From Perca fluviatilis (Eukaryota; Chordata; Actinopteri; Perciformes; Percidae): a stretch of DNA of 64,000 nucleotides. The position numbers were made by a program, and so were the translations under genes. The stretch's first letter is position 1. Every line of letters begins with the position of its first letter. The notes under the pieces are model-generated. The model had not been told where the DNA came from and searched no databases. It worked only from the letters and a program-made list of their open reading frames with translations. Below are positions 31,765 through 43,562 of the stretch, in pieces. The DNA is taken from assembly GCF_010015445.1 (NCBI RefSeq), contig NC_053133.1, positions 5,088,192-5,152,191 on the forward strand, read 5' to 3'.

Positions 31765-34722
31765 AATCTACGCAGCGATTAAGTTTCTTTGCACAATGAC
31801 ATTGGATAAACAAACTAGTACTAGATAAAACTTTGTAACTTTGATTTGCCCAACGATCCATCTTCACCTCCTCCCCAAGGGGCGTTGCCGTGGTAGGAGC
31901 ACTCCACACTACTTTTTATCTTCTGACAGAAAATCCCCAGTATTTGCAAGACCACAGTGGTTTCTCAGGAAATCAGGAACATGTAAGCATGTGTAGTGGA
32001 TGGCCCAAAAGTCATTTATTTGTTTTCCCATTATGTCTGGTCCTGTCCCGATCCTGTCTGCTCCCAATTCTGTTTCAGTCCTCATTAAATATTTCAAACA
32101 TTGAGCCTGTTTCAAAGAAACTCAATACATCTTGAGGAAACATCCTGTCCTAAACCTACCAATACAATCTGGTCCCTTGGGTGCCATGTAGCAGCTTTTC
32201 ATTTGCATGACAGTGTAGATCATTTTCATAATGTTATGGATCATCATGTGGTGTGTTTATTATTCATGCATCATGTTAATGGAGCACTTTTGTTTTGGGA
32301 TAAGATGACAGAAGTCAGTGCAGAGAGCTGTTGCTTTATAGCAGAGCAGCAGTGTTCTGTTGAACTAGGAATAACAGGAATAACTGCACTTTCACTGTGA
32401 ATAAGAGTGTTAGCTGAAGGAGTACAATCTAAATGTAACATCATTGCATCATTAGAGCATGTTCATGTTGTGACAATGTGATTTTCCTGCAGCGTAGTAA
32501 AAAGCCGTTGGTCACTAACAAAGCAACCTGTAGTTTATGATGTGTTCATTGATGTCAGGATGTGCTGATAAAACTCCATGAGGTTATATTATGTCAGTTG
32601 GAAAATTGGTCAGGTGGGCACTGATCAGTCATATAACTCCATCACTTCTGTAAACTCCAGCAGAAATACTCCACTGTCCGAATGGCGTGTTTAGACTGTT
32701 AAACCCAGACATGGTTTCATAATGGTTTACCTATTGTTTCAGATTGCTTGCCTAAATTTAGGTATCACGATGGAAGACACTGGAGACATTTAAGACAGAA
32801 AAAAAAAAATCTACCCAGAAATAAAAGTCAACGGGGAATCAGTATTGGTCTAACAAAAAAAGTGTTTAGGCTGACTTTCAGACTGACAGGAGAGAAACCA
32901 TCATACTTTCAGATTCCTGACAGAGACGTCCACATCTGGAGGCCCTTCTCATCCCTCCATGTTATTAGATCCTGGGGAGTCAACTTTGACAGCAGGGGCC
33001 CTTGTTAGAGATCATATTTTTAATCTCCTCACATGAAATGATTGCCTTCCTCATTCAACATTATGGATGAGATCCCATTAAGGAGCGTACCGGGTTTATG
33101 TGTCACCAATGAAGCAATATGAAAGGAGCCAGGCGAGAACAAATGCTCCACTCCATCACCGCCAGATAAAAGTAAATGGATCGTGTCTCTAATAGTTTGC
33201 CCACTTTAAGACAGATTGCTCGTTAAATGATTTGCATGTTAGAGAGGGGAAGAAAGAGACAGAGACATTTAGTCATCTTTTTTATACGACGATGTCAGAT
33301 GAAAAAAAATTGGCGTTTGTCTTGTCTTTAGCCCTCATTCGGCTAACTTGTGGTGACAACCTTGTGGTTATCTTGTCAGTTCAGCTAAAACACATTAACA
33401 TGTTTGGGATTTGTAGACATTTTTTAATTGATAGTTTGCTGTCCTTGTGGCAGGGTACCATATGCGCTCTATAGGATTTCAGCAGTAATGGATATTGATA
33501 GTCAGGCTGGCTGCTTTCACTGTGATGATTTAAGTGTTTGACTAAACTATTCCCCGACCTTTACTTTTTTCTCAAAACAACTACCGTTCTTAATCATCTT
33601 TGCATTTCATTTGGCCTTCCAATGCACAAACTGTGCATTCAACCATGAAGGTACAAAGTCCAAACAGCAAGAACCACATAGAAGAAGTACAATATCTTTG
33701 AATAAGCCAAACTACAAAGGGCCACATGCAAGTGCCATTTTTTCTTTATTTTTTATAACCATCATCTTCTTAGCCAAGGTACAGTAAGAAGAGATGTGTT
33801 TTTAGCCTGTGGCAGAAGGTTTGTAGACTTTCAGCTGTCCTTGTTGGTGATCCTTTGGGACTTGACCTGGAACTTGTGCATCTTGATTCAGGACTTGTTT
33901 ATCTTTACGTGGGACTTTACTCAGACTTAAAAATACATACTACTTGGATTTTTTATAATGGTCACATACAGTAGTGCATAATACCTGGTGTCAGCTGACC
34001 CATACTACCCCATTTTTATTTTAATTAACAGATTTTATTAGTGAAAGCTAAAACATTTGAGTGGACACCTAAGTATTGCATGCCACATCAGCTGAGCACA
34101 TGAGCCAACAATCACATTTGCCTCAGCTCCTTAATCATCCCTGTTCATAAATAATACCTGACACGCTGCTGTCTGCTGGTTGTACTACTTACTCTGCAAA
34201 ACATTTGAACACAGATCAGTAAGCTCATGATGAGAATCAGACACTGTGTTTGAGTATTTGACATGCTATTTCATGCTCAAAAGTTTGATTTTAAGTCAAA
34301 AAGTTGTTTCTGATTACTCAATAATAAAATCCTGGATAAAGATCTTGAGCTGACAATATACCTCATCCGTAAACCCTCCACCAGCATGTATGCAGTGAAT
34401 AACATAAAAAGAAAATCCATTTTGCTTCACCTTATGTTAAGAACAAGGACCAGGTTTTGACCTCAGCAGTCTGAATGTGAATTCGCTGCAATCAAGCCCT
34501 GGAAAACTAGTCATTATCTGCCAGCTTCATCTCCAGCATCTGCTGCTGCTTTCAACTTCCAATGGGCCTCTCTACTCCCAGGGGATTTAACTGCTTTCAA
34601 ATTATGTCACCTCAGTGCTCCTGTATCCATGTATTATTGCTCTTTTTAAAAAAAATGATTTGTATACATAAGCTTGTGTTTTACAACTATGTTTACTTCA
34701 CTAATAATTGACAAGTAACATT
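31765..34722. other. Unassigned, mostly unique-looking sequence
   Basis: No repeat boundaries and no exon were recognised over almost 3 kb, unusual for this window. 33000-33250 is balanced in composition with embedded TTTGCAT-like and TAAT-like words, as in conserved non-coding elements, but conservation cannot be judged here. Confidence 0.4.
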
Positions 34723-36256
34723 TTAACCCTAGCATCTCTAAAAAAGTGCTTGACATCATTTGTTTTGCTTCATATTGAATGACTTTTCCTAATTTAATGG
34801 GGACAACTGGGTAAACATAAAATTAACATGATGATATATTTTCAATGTCCTGTATGCATTTTGTACGCATCGGTGTTCCTTGCAGTCAATTGGACCCCAG
34901 GTTGTTTTAGTTGTATAAAACATAGAAAATATGAACATTTTACACAAATTTGCTGAGATTGTTTTGAGGTCACTTTCACATGCAGGTTGTTGCAATTTCA
35001 CAATCTTCAATTCCCCTCCCCCCACCCCACACATGCACCCACGCACCCATCCTCTGTGAGGGAGGGAAAATATTGTTCCCGCACTCTGAGAGAGGGATGA
35101 TGTTGTTCCCGCACTCTGAGGGAGGGAAAATATGGTTGTCGCAGGGATGGTTTGCATCACGTGATACACAGGGGAGGGGCAAACATCTAAAAGCTCACAC
35201 GCAGGCACCGTGGCCTTCTAAACCATTTCTCTTGGTGCTCAATGCGCTCTCTCTGTACAATCACTTTCATTTGAAAATGGCCTGTAAGAAAAGGTTTTCT
35301 GTTAGTGAAGTTTTGTCACAGCTCTTTGACACTGAAAGTGACAGAGGAGAATGTGTCTGAGACTGAGGGTAATGTTGAGGAAGACCCTGATTATGAGGCA
35401 TCCTCCTCTGAAGAAAATTAGACTCTTGGGGTTGACCCTTCTGTTGTCTCTCAACCACCAGCAGACATGTTACCTTCCAAAAATGGAAAATTATTATGGT
35501 CCTTCTCCCCACTTGAACGACGCTATTAGTGCTGCTAATGTGATAAAAAAAACTTTTCAGATTCCTGGCCCCACCAGATATGCTATCAGCCATGTCCAAG
35601 ATATTTTCATGACACCATCAGTTGAAAAAGATATACTTGAGATGACAAATTTAGAGGGAAGTCGTGTGTATGTGGACAGTTGGAAAGATATGGATGTGAC
35701 AGACCTCCATGCTTACATTGGGTTGCTCATTTTGGCAGGAGTATACAAGTCAAAAAGTGAAGCAACAGCAATCCTTTGGAATGTGGACAGTGGAAGGGCA
35801 ATATTTCCAGCCACTATGTCTCTGAAAACATTCAGTGTTTTCTCCCATGTCATCCGCTTTGATGACAGAGAAACGAGGCAGCAATACGGGATGTATGGGA
35901 CAAGTGGGTGCAGCGATTACCCTTTCTTTACAATCCAGGCCCCCACGTGACTGTGGATGAATGTCTGGTTGCATTTCGTGGCAGTTTCTTTTCAATATAA
36001 GTTGAATCAGGGAGATTTTGTCAAGATTTACATAGTTTCAATAGTCACGTAATAGGTATTCTGTATGTGTGTGTGTGTGTGTGTGTGTGTGGGGGGGGGC
36101 TGTCAACATTTTCCAGTTGCCAGTTTAGGCTATCAACATAAAAAGTTGGTAAAAAAATTGTAATTACCAATATTTTCTGGAGGTTTCAAATCCTGGGGTC
36201 AAATTGAACCCAAGGATAACAGATGTTAGTAAATTTGAGGATAACAGGAGGGTTAA
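34723..36256 (+). mobile_element. piggyBac element, internally decayed
   Basis: It is bounded by TTAACCCT (34723-34730) and AGGGTTAA (36249-36256), giving a TTAA target duplication and CCCT...AGGG ends. The centre encodes a broken transposase (35277-35998). The 3' half of the gene is replaced by non-coding sequence with a (GT)n tract at 36066-36090. A 30-bp tandem unit (GTTCCCGCACTCTGAG) repeats about three times at 35053-35145 in the 5' region. Confidence 0.85.
35277..35998 (+). pseudogene. piggyBac transposase (DDE_Tnp_1_7), truncated
   Basis: The start is MACKKRFSVSEVLSQLFDTE, then a frameshift, then an acidic stretch (SETEGNVEEDPDYEASSSEE). After another shift the main open frame gives MTNLEGSRVYVDSWKDMDVT, DLHAYIGLLILAGVYKSKSE and SLKTFSVFSHVIRFDDRETR. 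A further one-base shift near 35880 leads to RDVWDKWVQRLPFLYNPGPH and VTVDECLVAFRGSFF before a TAA at about 35998. VTVDE carries the first Asp of the piggyBac DDD triad. The other two Asp and the C-terminal Cys-rich finger are missing. It cannot be active. Confidence 0.9.
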
Positions 36257-36921
36257 ATCCAGTGGCAACATTCAGTGCCAATGCAAGATGTAGAACTTCA
36301 ACTTTATAGATATCATCCCGAAGGGACAATTGTGGTCCAGCAAAGTGCATTGCTTTTATGATGGCGGATTTGCACCGTAGTTTTTTTATTTTTTATATTT
36401 TGCATTTTTGTGCATAAGCCTAGGCGCATTTTACTAATTTGCTGTTAAAATAAAAATAAAATTCTGTGCTATTGATTTTAAAGCAGGTTTTTGTTGATCA
36501 ATAGCACGATCACTTCCCGCTGCCTCAAGATAGCAATACACCAAGAATTCACCTGATCACACCTCCCTGTAAGACCAGCACACCCATGGGGTGCAGGTGC
36601 ATTTGCTTTTAAATGATTTGAGCGTTGGATGGGAAATTTACAACTGCGTCGGTCTTAAACTAGCAAAGACACTTGTGTCGGGCTTTGTGTTGCGCCGGTA
36701 AAAGATAGGGCCCAAAGTGCTTCTGTTGGGAGATGGATGTCGTGTTCTGGTTCAAGAGTTGATCCGCAGATATGTATCAGATATTTTGTTTGAGAACTTT
36801 GTGAAAAAGTGAACTCAGTATAGAGAAATGTGAGTTAACAATTACTACTTTACCAATCACCTCTACAATAATATAATTATGTTATACATTAATGTACATG
36901 TCGTTGGGGTAATGCATTTAT
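36257..36921. other. Unassigned non-coding sequence
   Basis: Nothing was recognised. Confidence 0.4.
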
Positions 36922-36929
36922 GGTCCAAT

Positions 36930-37187
36930 CAGTGGCGGCCGGTGGTTGGCTGGTTGGGTGGGGCGCGTCATCACAGCCCCTGATCAGCCGCTTGAAAACC
37001 AATGGAACTCAAATAGAGTTGAAGTTGCACCTAACAGTAGATGGGTGTGGGTGGGTGTGGGTGGGTGAAATAATAATAATGAATTATTTATAACGTAAAA
37101 ATATCTTTTTTTAAATTTCTTTTTTACTTTTATATAAATAACAGGTGGGGCGCCGCCCCTTTCGCTCCAATGGGCCGGCCGCCACTG
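36930..37187. mobile_element. hAT-type MITE, 258 bp, exact 8-bp TSD
   Basis: The left end is CAGTGGCGGCCGGTGG and the right end GGGCCGGCCGCCACTG. The flanks 36922-36929 and 37188-37195 are both GGTCCAAT. It is non-coding and contains GTGGGTGTGG tandem repeats near 37045. The perfect duplication suggests a fairly recent insertion. Confidence 0.93.
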
Positions 37188-37195
37188 GGTCCAAT

Positions 37196-37558
37196 CTCAT
37201 GATTACTGAAAGAAAACTACTGAAATAGGATCCAAGTTTTATGAAACATTGAGGTATGAAAAATACCTCAATGCCAGTGAGAATTACCTGTGAAAATGGT
37301 TTGACAGCCTCAGCACATTCTAGTTCCAACATTTCTTCCAACATAAATGCAGAGTTAAAGTAGAAGCAATCGGTAGGACTGATGGTCTGGAGTCTCCACT
37401 CTCCCAGAGACTGTGTGAGGATGTTGTGCGATTGATGATGATCAATGGCGTTTATCAGCAGGAGCACACAGTCCCTCCCTATCTCTGCTCCCTCACTCAG
37501 TGCAGGATTAGCCACTGGATACATGGATTATTACACACATAGTTGCAAATACACTTGT

Positions 37559-37600
<42 letters not shown>

Positions 37601-38018
37601 AGTGAACAGACGCACACAAACGCACTTTTATGTTGGCAAGTACAGACAGACACACACACACACACACACACAAACATGCGCACACCTCCCTCTCTCTTCC
37701 TTAATCCGCTTCCCCCCTCAGAAGTGTGTATGTGTGCTTGTGTTTGTGTGTGAGGCCTGCTGGAGGGAGGACTGAGTGTGTTTCAAGGGGGATTATGTGA
37801 ATATAGTTAAGATTTGATGTCAATAGAAATTCTTTATAATTCTCCCTCTTGCCCTCAGAGCACATTTCCATGCTGACTGCCGAACAATGGGAAACACAAA
37901 GAGGCTTGTCTCCATGCCTGCAGGGCGCAGAGATTACTGTACACGCTTGTAATCTACATATTATGGTACTGTATGTTGCTAAAGGGCTCGTAAATGTTTT
38001 TTGTTAAGTAGATTAGTC

Positions 38019-38057
<39 letters not shown>

Positions 38058-38191
38058 ACGCGCATGCATGCTGCTCTTTGTGTGATTGTATATGTCAATC
38101 CTAATGGGAGGCAAATGAACAAGCATAAAATTGTAAAGTTGATCTTAGTTTAATGTTAGAGCTTTTATATACTTGCTTTTAACAATACCTG
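37196..38191. other. Non-coding with several CA/GT tracts
   Basis: (CA)n lies at 37561-37597 and 37650-37673, and (GT)n at 38020-38054. No exon was recognised. Confidence 0.6.
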
Positions 38192-38202
38192 TGTGTGTGT
38201 GT

Positions 38203-38263
<61 letters not shown>
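38192..38263. repeat. (GT)n microsatellite
   Basis: About 35 GT units with one GTAT interruption. Confidence 0.97.
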
Positions 38264-38264
<1 letters not shown>

Positions 38265-38674
38265 TGGATACCTGACATATCCAGTGTTCGTTCAATGCTT
38301 TTGGTGTTCAGGTCTGAAAAAATTATTTTTATGCTTCTGCAAAATGGAATTAGGCTCAATGGTGAATGGTGGGGAAATATGTGAGGATTTGAAGTTAAGG
38401 TCAGACTTCTAGTGGATATGTTTTTAATCCTTCCAAAACACACACAAAGTACAAAGACATGTACACTGCCGATCTCTCGGCTTATAGGTGAATAGTTGGA
38501 CAATACAGGTTGCTTCAGGATTAGTGCTTATTTCAAGTACACATGATGACAAGCTTATTTTCAAGTACACATGATGACAAGCCAAACAATTCCATCCATC
38601 CATCTTCGTCCACTTATCCAGGGTATTGCGGGGGCAGCAGCTCCAGCAGAGGACCCTAAACTTCCCTTTCCCAT

Positions 38675-40337
38675 CAAACCTTCCATTTTTAAGTAAAATC
38701 ATAGAAAAAGCGTTTTTTCAACAACTCAATCTTTTCTTATCACTAAACAACAGTTTTGATGCCTTCCAGTCGGGTTTTCGACCACACCACAGCACTGAGA
38801 CGGCTCTTGTTAAAGTATTTAATGACATCCACTTAAACACAGATAGTGGCAAGATTTCAGTCTTAGTATTACTTGATCTCAGTGCTGCATTTGACACGGT
38901 CGACCATGACATATTACTAGACCGATTGGAAAATTGGGTTGGCCTTTCTGGCTCAGTACTAAACTGGTTTGAATCCTATTTAAAGAATAGGGACTACTTA
39001 GGTAATTATGAATCTGAGCATACAAATATGACATGCAGAGTTCCCCAAGGCTCTGATCTGGGGCCTCTTCTTTTTAACATCTACATGCTTCCGCTGGCTC
39101 AGATAATGGAAAACAACAAAATAAGTTACCATAGTTATGCGGATGACACACAAATTTGCATAACCTTATCACCAGGAGACTATTGTCCAATACAAAAACT
39201 GACTAAGTGCATATGAACAAATTAACGACTGGATGTGCCAGAACTTTCTTAAATTAAATGAAGAAAAAACGGAGGTGGTTGTCTTTGGAGCAAAAGAGGA
39301 ACGATTAAAAGTCAGCACTCAGCTTCAAATGACAATGTTAAAAACAACAGACAAAGCCAGAAATCTTGGTGTAGTCATGGACTCAGACCTGAATTTCAAC
39401 TGCCACATTAAGACAATTACAAAGTCAGCCTATTATCACCTTAAGAATATATTAAGGGTTAAAGGACTTATGTCTCAGCAGGATTTGGAAAAACTTGTCC
39501 ATGCTTTTATCTTCAGTAGACTTGACTACTGTAACGGTGTCTTTACAGGTCTCCCTAAAAAATCAATCAGACAGCTGCAGCTGAGTCAGAACGCTGCTGC
39601 TCGAGTCCTCAGTAAGACCAAGAAAGTGGATCATATCACTCCAGTTCTGAAGTCTCAAAGTATTGATTTCAAAATACTTTTGCTGGTTTATAAATCACTA
39701 AACGGTTTAGGGCCAAAATACATTTCTGATCTGCTACTACACTATGAACCCCCTAGACCTCTCAGGTAGTCTGGGACAGGACTGCTTTCTGTCCCGAGTC
39801 AGAACTAAACAGGGGGAAGCAGCGTTCAGTTTTTATGAACAACATATATGTGGAACAAACTCCCAGAAAACTGCAGGTCCGCCGCAACTCTCAGTTCTTT
39901 TAAATCAAGTCTGAAGACCTTTCTTTTTGATGTTGCCTTTCTTTAAATAATTGTTAATTTCTTATACTGAAGTTGCATTGTTGAAACTATATGACAATCT
40001 ATATAAGCATATAAAGAGAATTAAAAAGTAAGTCCGGTGGGACAAGCCTGTTCTGGGAACGGCAAGGATAGCGGGTGGATTACATGTATAGAGCAATGGT
40101 TTATACCATTGTCCCGTACTAGCAGCATAAAATCTCGTATTTTATCTGCTTTTATATTTTTTATTGTTTTTAACTGCTCTTTAATGTTTAATATCTTATA
40201 CTGCACTGTACCTTTTTTTCTCGTATTTTCTGTTTTTAACTTTGTAATCATTTTTATGTAAAGCACTTTGAATTGCCCTGTTGCTGAAATGTGCTATACA
40301 AATAAAGCTGCCTTGCCTTGGCTTGCATTGCCTTGCC
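38675..40337 (+). mobile_element. L2-type LINE, 5' truncated, inside Rex3
   Basis: The RT and C-terminal part are followed by a 3' UTR that ends AATAAAGCTGCCTTGCC and a (CCTTG)n tail at 40312-40340. It runs opposite to the Rex3 it interrupts. A truncated 5' end and simple-repeat 3' end are typical of target-primed L2 insertion. Confidence 0.9.
38680..39769 (+). pseudogene. L2 LINE reverse transcriptase fragment
   Basis: In order the translation shows FDAFQSGFRPHHSTETALVK, VLLDLSAAFDTVDHDILLD (motif A), CRVPQGSDLGPLLFNIYMLP (motif B), YHSYADDTQICI (catalytic YADD at about 39133), then a frameshift near 39200. It continues with MCQNFLKLNEEKTEVVVFGA, RNLGVVMDSDLNFNCHIKTI and NGLGPKYISDLLLHYEPPRP. 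RT motifs A to C are intact in sequence. The endonuclease and RT N-terminus are missing. The break near 39200-39230 and the stop at 39767-39769 make it a pseudogene. Confidence 0.92.
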
Positions 40338-40680
40338 TTGCCTTCCCGAGAAACATTAACAAGGTCCGACTGGGGGATCCCGAGGCGTTCCCAGGCCAGG
40401 GCAGAGATATAATCCTTCCACTTAGTCCTGGTTCTTCCCCGAGGCCTCCTCCCAGCTGGACGTGCCTGGAACAGCCCCCTAGGGAGGCGGCCAGGGGGCA
40501 TCCTTACCAGATGCCCAAACCACCTCAACTGGCTCCTTTTCGACGCACTGGAGCAACGGGTCTATTCTGAGTTCCTCACGGATGACTGAGCCTCTCACCC
40601 TATCTCTAAGGGAGACGCCAGCCACCCTCCTGAGGAAACCCATTTCAGCCGCTTGTACCCTATCCAAACGATTCATTTGA

Positions 40681-41301
40681 GGTAATTTGTACCAGCACCC
40701 CCAATTTATGCACGAGATTACACGTTAACATTCTAATATTCTAATGTATTACCACATGCTGTTGATTGCATCATTGTAGAACTCAGGAAAACATCAATAG
40801 CACATTTTTATAGAGATATAAATAAAAAACACAATAATGCTAACATTAAAATAACAGATTCATTACATGAAAAAAATAAACGAGGTACATGTAAACATAA
40901 ATTGACATTTAGTCAGAGGTTGCAGGGGGAAAAAAGCTCTAGTTTCCAGAAGTGTAATACTTATTTTTAACAATCTAAGTGACTTGATTATAGATTATAG
41001 TTTGGAGAAAAGGTACGAAATTAGGAAATTAATTAGAAAATGTTTGCTTGTGAATATAAAATTTGACATAGAATAATGAAATTAATTAGATACTCATTTC
41101 TTGAATTATCACAGAAACAGATGATATCTTGAAGGTTAAAAAGGAGTGTACAAAGTGAATGGGTTAAAAAAATGAAAATAAAAAAACATGACTCCAAATC
41201 TGTCCAAAATCTTTTGGATGTAGTTTTAAAGCATATGTAAAGTGTCTTTGACCCCATTGTGATGTCATGAGTAGTACAGTACATATTACATATTAGTTGT
41301 A

Positions 41302-41308
<7 letters not shown>
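40681..41308. other. Unassigned AT-rich sequence
   Basis: Nothing was recognised. Confidence 0.4.
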
Positions 41309-41368
<60 letters not shown>

Positions 41369-41392
41369 AAAGAAAGAGAGAGAGAGAGAGAA
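41309..41392. repeat. (GA)n-(GAAA)n purine tract
   Basis: (GA)n to 41340, then (GAAA)n to about 41369, then (GA)n again. This is one all-purine strand of about 80 bases with mirror symmetry, a classic triplex-capable sequence. Confidence 0.95.
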
Positions 41393-41896
41393 TGAAAATG
41401 ACACTGCATGAGCTAGTTTGCCAACATATGCGCCACCTGGCCAAACACCTCAATTGTCAATTGTTACCATTCAATCAGGAAGTAAGCACTATGAAAAGAC
41501 CACAGGTGAGCACCTTTTTTATATACAGTATATTTTTCTGCACATTTTTTCCTGCAATTTTCTTTTTTAGTTTACTGTTTTTTGTGAGCATATTTTTGTT
41601 CAGTCCAATGTAAATATATGTGCTGTGCATATGTTGCACTGACGTCTTTGGTGAAAAATAAAATCTGCAAATATTTCTGTGCATGTGAACAATCTGAAGA
41701 ATTTTCTACAATTTGAACTATTTTAGTATTATGGCAAAGCATACTAAAGATCAGACTGCTTTTCATTATGCCAAACAGTGTGTAGTTGGTTAGACAACAT
41801 TCTGGTAAGATGGATGAAGTGTGTGCCATTTGGTGCAAAAGTTTGATTTTGATTATGCTATATGTAGTTTTGGTTGCAGTGCTTCATTTTGCGGCA
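41393..41896. other. Unassigned non-coding sequence
   Basis: Nothing was recognised. Confidence 0.4.
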
Positions 41897-42030
41897 CTGC
41901 CAAGCGTCCTACTCACCAACACCAGATCGATCACACACAAAATGGATGAGCTACAAATACACACAGAACTGCTACGTGATGATTATCAAAGAAGCCTGGC
42001 TGAACACACTAATCACGGACGGCAGCTAGC
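41897..42030 (+). pseudogene. LINE endonuclease N-terminal scrap
   Basis: The frame reads LPSVLLTNTRSITHKMDELQ then IHTELLRDDY. 'LPSxxLxNxRSxxNKMDEL' is the start of the apurinic-type endonuclease domain of L2/Rex-type LINEs. A frameshift follows, after which another frame gives VMIIKEAWLN, the next motif (I.TEtWL). The fragment ends in an AGCTAGCAGCTAACAGC run. It is not joined to any RT nearby. Confidence 0.7.
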
Positions 42031-42449
42031 AGCTAACAGCTAGCATCTAACAGGGCGAGCTACCTACCAGCAGGATCGAGACAGGGTAGGTGAATTTAAA
42101 TGTCTGAGTTGAAAATGCATCTTGTTGTCACATCTTGTTGTGTGTCTGTTAAGAGGCATAAAGGCACTCTAAAACTTGCCCCGACATCTGCTGTTTTAGC
42201 TCAGTGGAAGCTCGTAGAGGTAGTTGCAGCAACTCCAATTTGCTAGGGCTAATTCAGGTCGTTTTTTTTTTCCCCAATCGAAAGTACTCACATATTTATA
42301 GCGATCAGAATTAATCAGGAGAGAATTCTCCTTTAAGTATTTTGATAAAACCAGCCAAGTTTTCAAAATTGTGTTTTAGCAATCGGAACATATGAGGAAG
42401 GAATGCTCGAACGCTGACACTGTGGTACCAAACGATCTGGAACTAAGGC
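42031..42449. other. Non-coding; probable TTAA-type repeat end
   Basis: AGAGAATTCTCCTTTAA at 42320-42336 looks like the right end of a TTAA MITE (inverse TTAAAGGAGAATTC). Its left end was not found. Confidence 0.4.
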
Positions 42450-42620
42450 TGGTGGGGCAGTTAGACACAGGTGAAACGCATTAGGGCGGGGCACGTGGTC
42501 ACACAGGCGGGAAAGCAGACAAAGATGGGAGGTGAAGCAACCTGAAACACGACACAGTGGGAGAGAAAATAAAACAGGAAGTGACAAACATTGAGTAAAA
42601 AAAATGAAAACATGACCTAA
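42450..42620 (+). repeat. Interspersed repeat, second copy at 52045
   Basis: It shares CATTAGGGCGGGGCA, GGTGGTCACA-like, GGGAAAGCAGACAAAGA, AACACGACACAGTG and GGAAGTGACAAA in the same order with 52045-52215. It is non-coding, possibly the end of a larger element. Confidence 0.75.
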
Positions 42621-43528
42621 TTGCTGAGGCAGGACATGACAATATTAACATTACATAGTACAACAAAATGCGTTTCCCTTATTGGGCTCTGTCAAAATGT
42701 GTAGGCATGTTACAGCCACAACCAACAAAAACTCAACTTAACTGTGAAATGTTAAAAGGACACCAAACCCGAGGATTAGTTCAAGTAAATTCATTTTATT
42801 CCCAAAAATTAACTACCAGTGATTTAACCAAAACTTTGGGAGTCTGCAGGTCTGGCCAAAAAGAACAAAAGAAGGGAAGAAGCCTTGGCCAACCCACACA
42901 GGACCGTCGGACCCAGAACCCCCTACCCCCCATTGAACTATAGAACAGTGACTAAACTACCAAAGAAACAATGTCGCCAAAAATAGACTACCAGACCTCC
43001 ATCCTCAAAAGAAATAAACACAACAGAAAGCTAGCAACAGGAGACAACTCAGTGGAAAGGGCTGCTTCAGTCTGACTGAGAGCGATCTCCCAGCTGTCTT
43101 TATGTACAGGGGGCGGGGCCACCCACTAATGGTCCAATCAGGAGCACCTGAGATGGACAGAGAGGGAGAAGAAAGGCAGGGGGGCGAGCGCACGACATCC
43201 AAAAACTACAAAATATCGAATCAATACGAAGCACATTAACTCCTCATGCTGTTCCTTCCTTGTCGCTGTATTTGGTATGTGGACAGCTTCTGAAAATCAC
43301 GTGTTATACATTTACCAGATGAATAACTGATGAAACAATTAACACTTTTTTATTTTTATTACTAAACAATATCATATCTCTTTTTTCAAATACAAATTTT
43401 ATACCTCGGCATTAACCCAAAAATATATTAGCATCTCACAAGCGAGCTGAAATCTCTACATTTAAAATCTTGACTATAGGCACACAGGATTTATTTGAAT
43501 AAGTAGGGTACCCACAATTATTGTAAAG

Positions 43529-43530
<2 letters not shown>
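42621..43530. other. Non-coding, probable diverged repeat
   Basis: 42740-43190 has the base style of a fish dispersed repeat (TTCATTTTATTCCCAAAAAT near the left, GGGGGCGGGGCCACCCACTA near the right) but no defined ends. Confidence 0.35.
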
Positions 43531-43560
<30 letters not shown>

Positions 43561-43562
43561 AG
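43531..43562. repeat. (GT)n microsatellite
   Basis: About 15 GT units followed by GAGTGAGTGAGAG. Confidence 0.93.

Larger units (their letters stand above)
38592..40680 (-). mobile_element. Rex3 LINE fragment split by an L2 LINE
   Basis: The Rex3 3' terminus (GATGGATGGA tail and the CTGCTGCCCCC region) lies at 38592-38672. The coding remainder lies at 40338-40680, where the minus strand reads MRWFGHLVRMPPGRLPRGLF, RPRGRTRTKWKDYISALAWE and MGFLRRVAGVSLRDRVRGSV. The two parts join at a CTTTCCC / CTTCCCGAG sequence, with the plus-strand L2 in between. The uninterrupted counterpart of the junction is visible at 18300-18320. Confidence 0.87.

Noticed and set aside
34789..35360. Overlapping frames in the 5' part of the piggyBac element
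   Set aside because: They are generated by the 30-bp tandem repeat and lie upstream of the transposase start.
35267..35599. 110-codon minus-strand frame
   Set aside because: It is a shadow of the piggyBac transposase reading on the plus strand.
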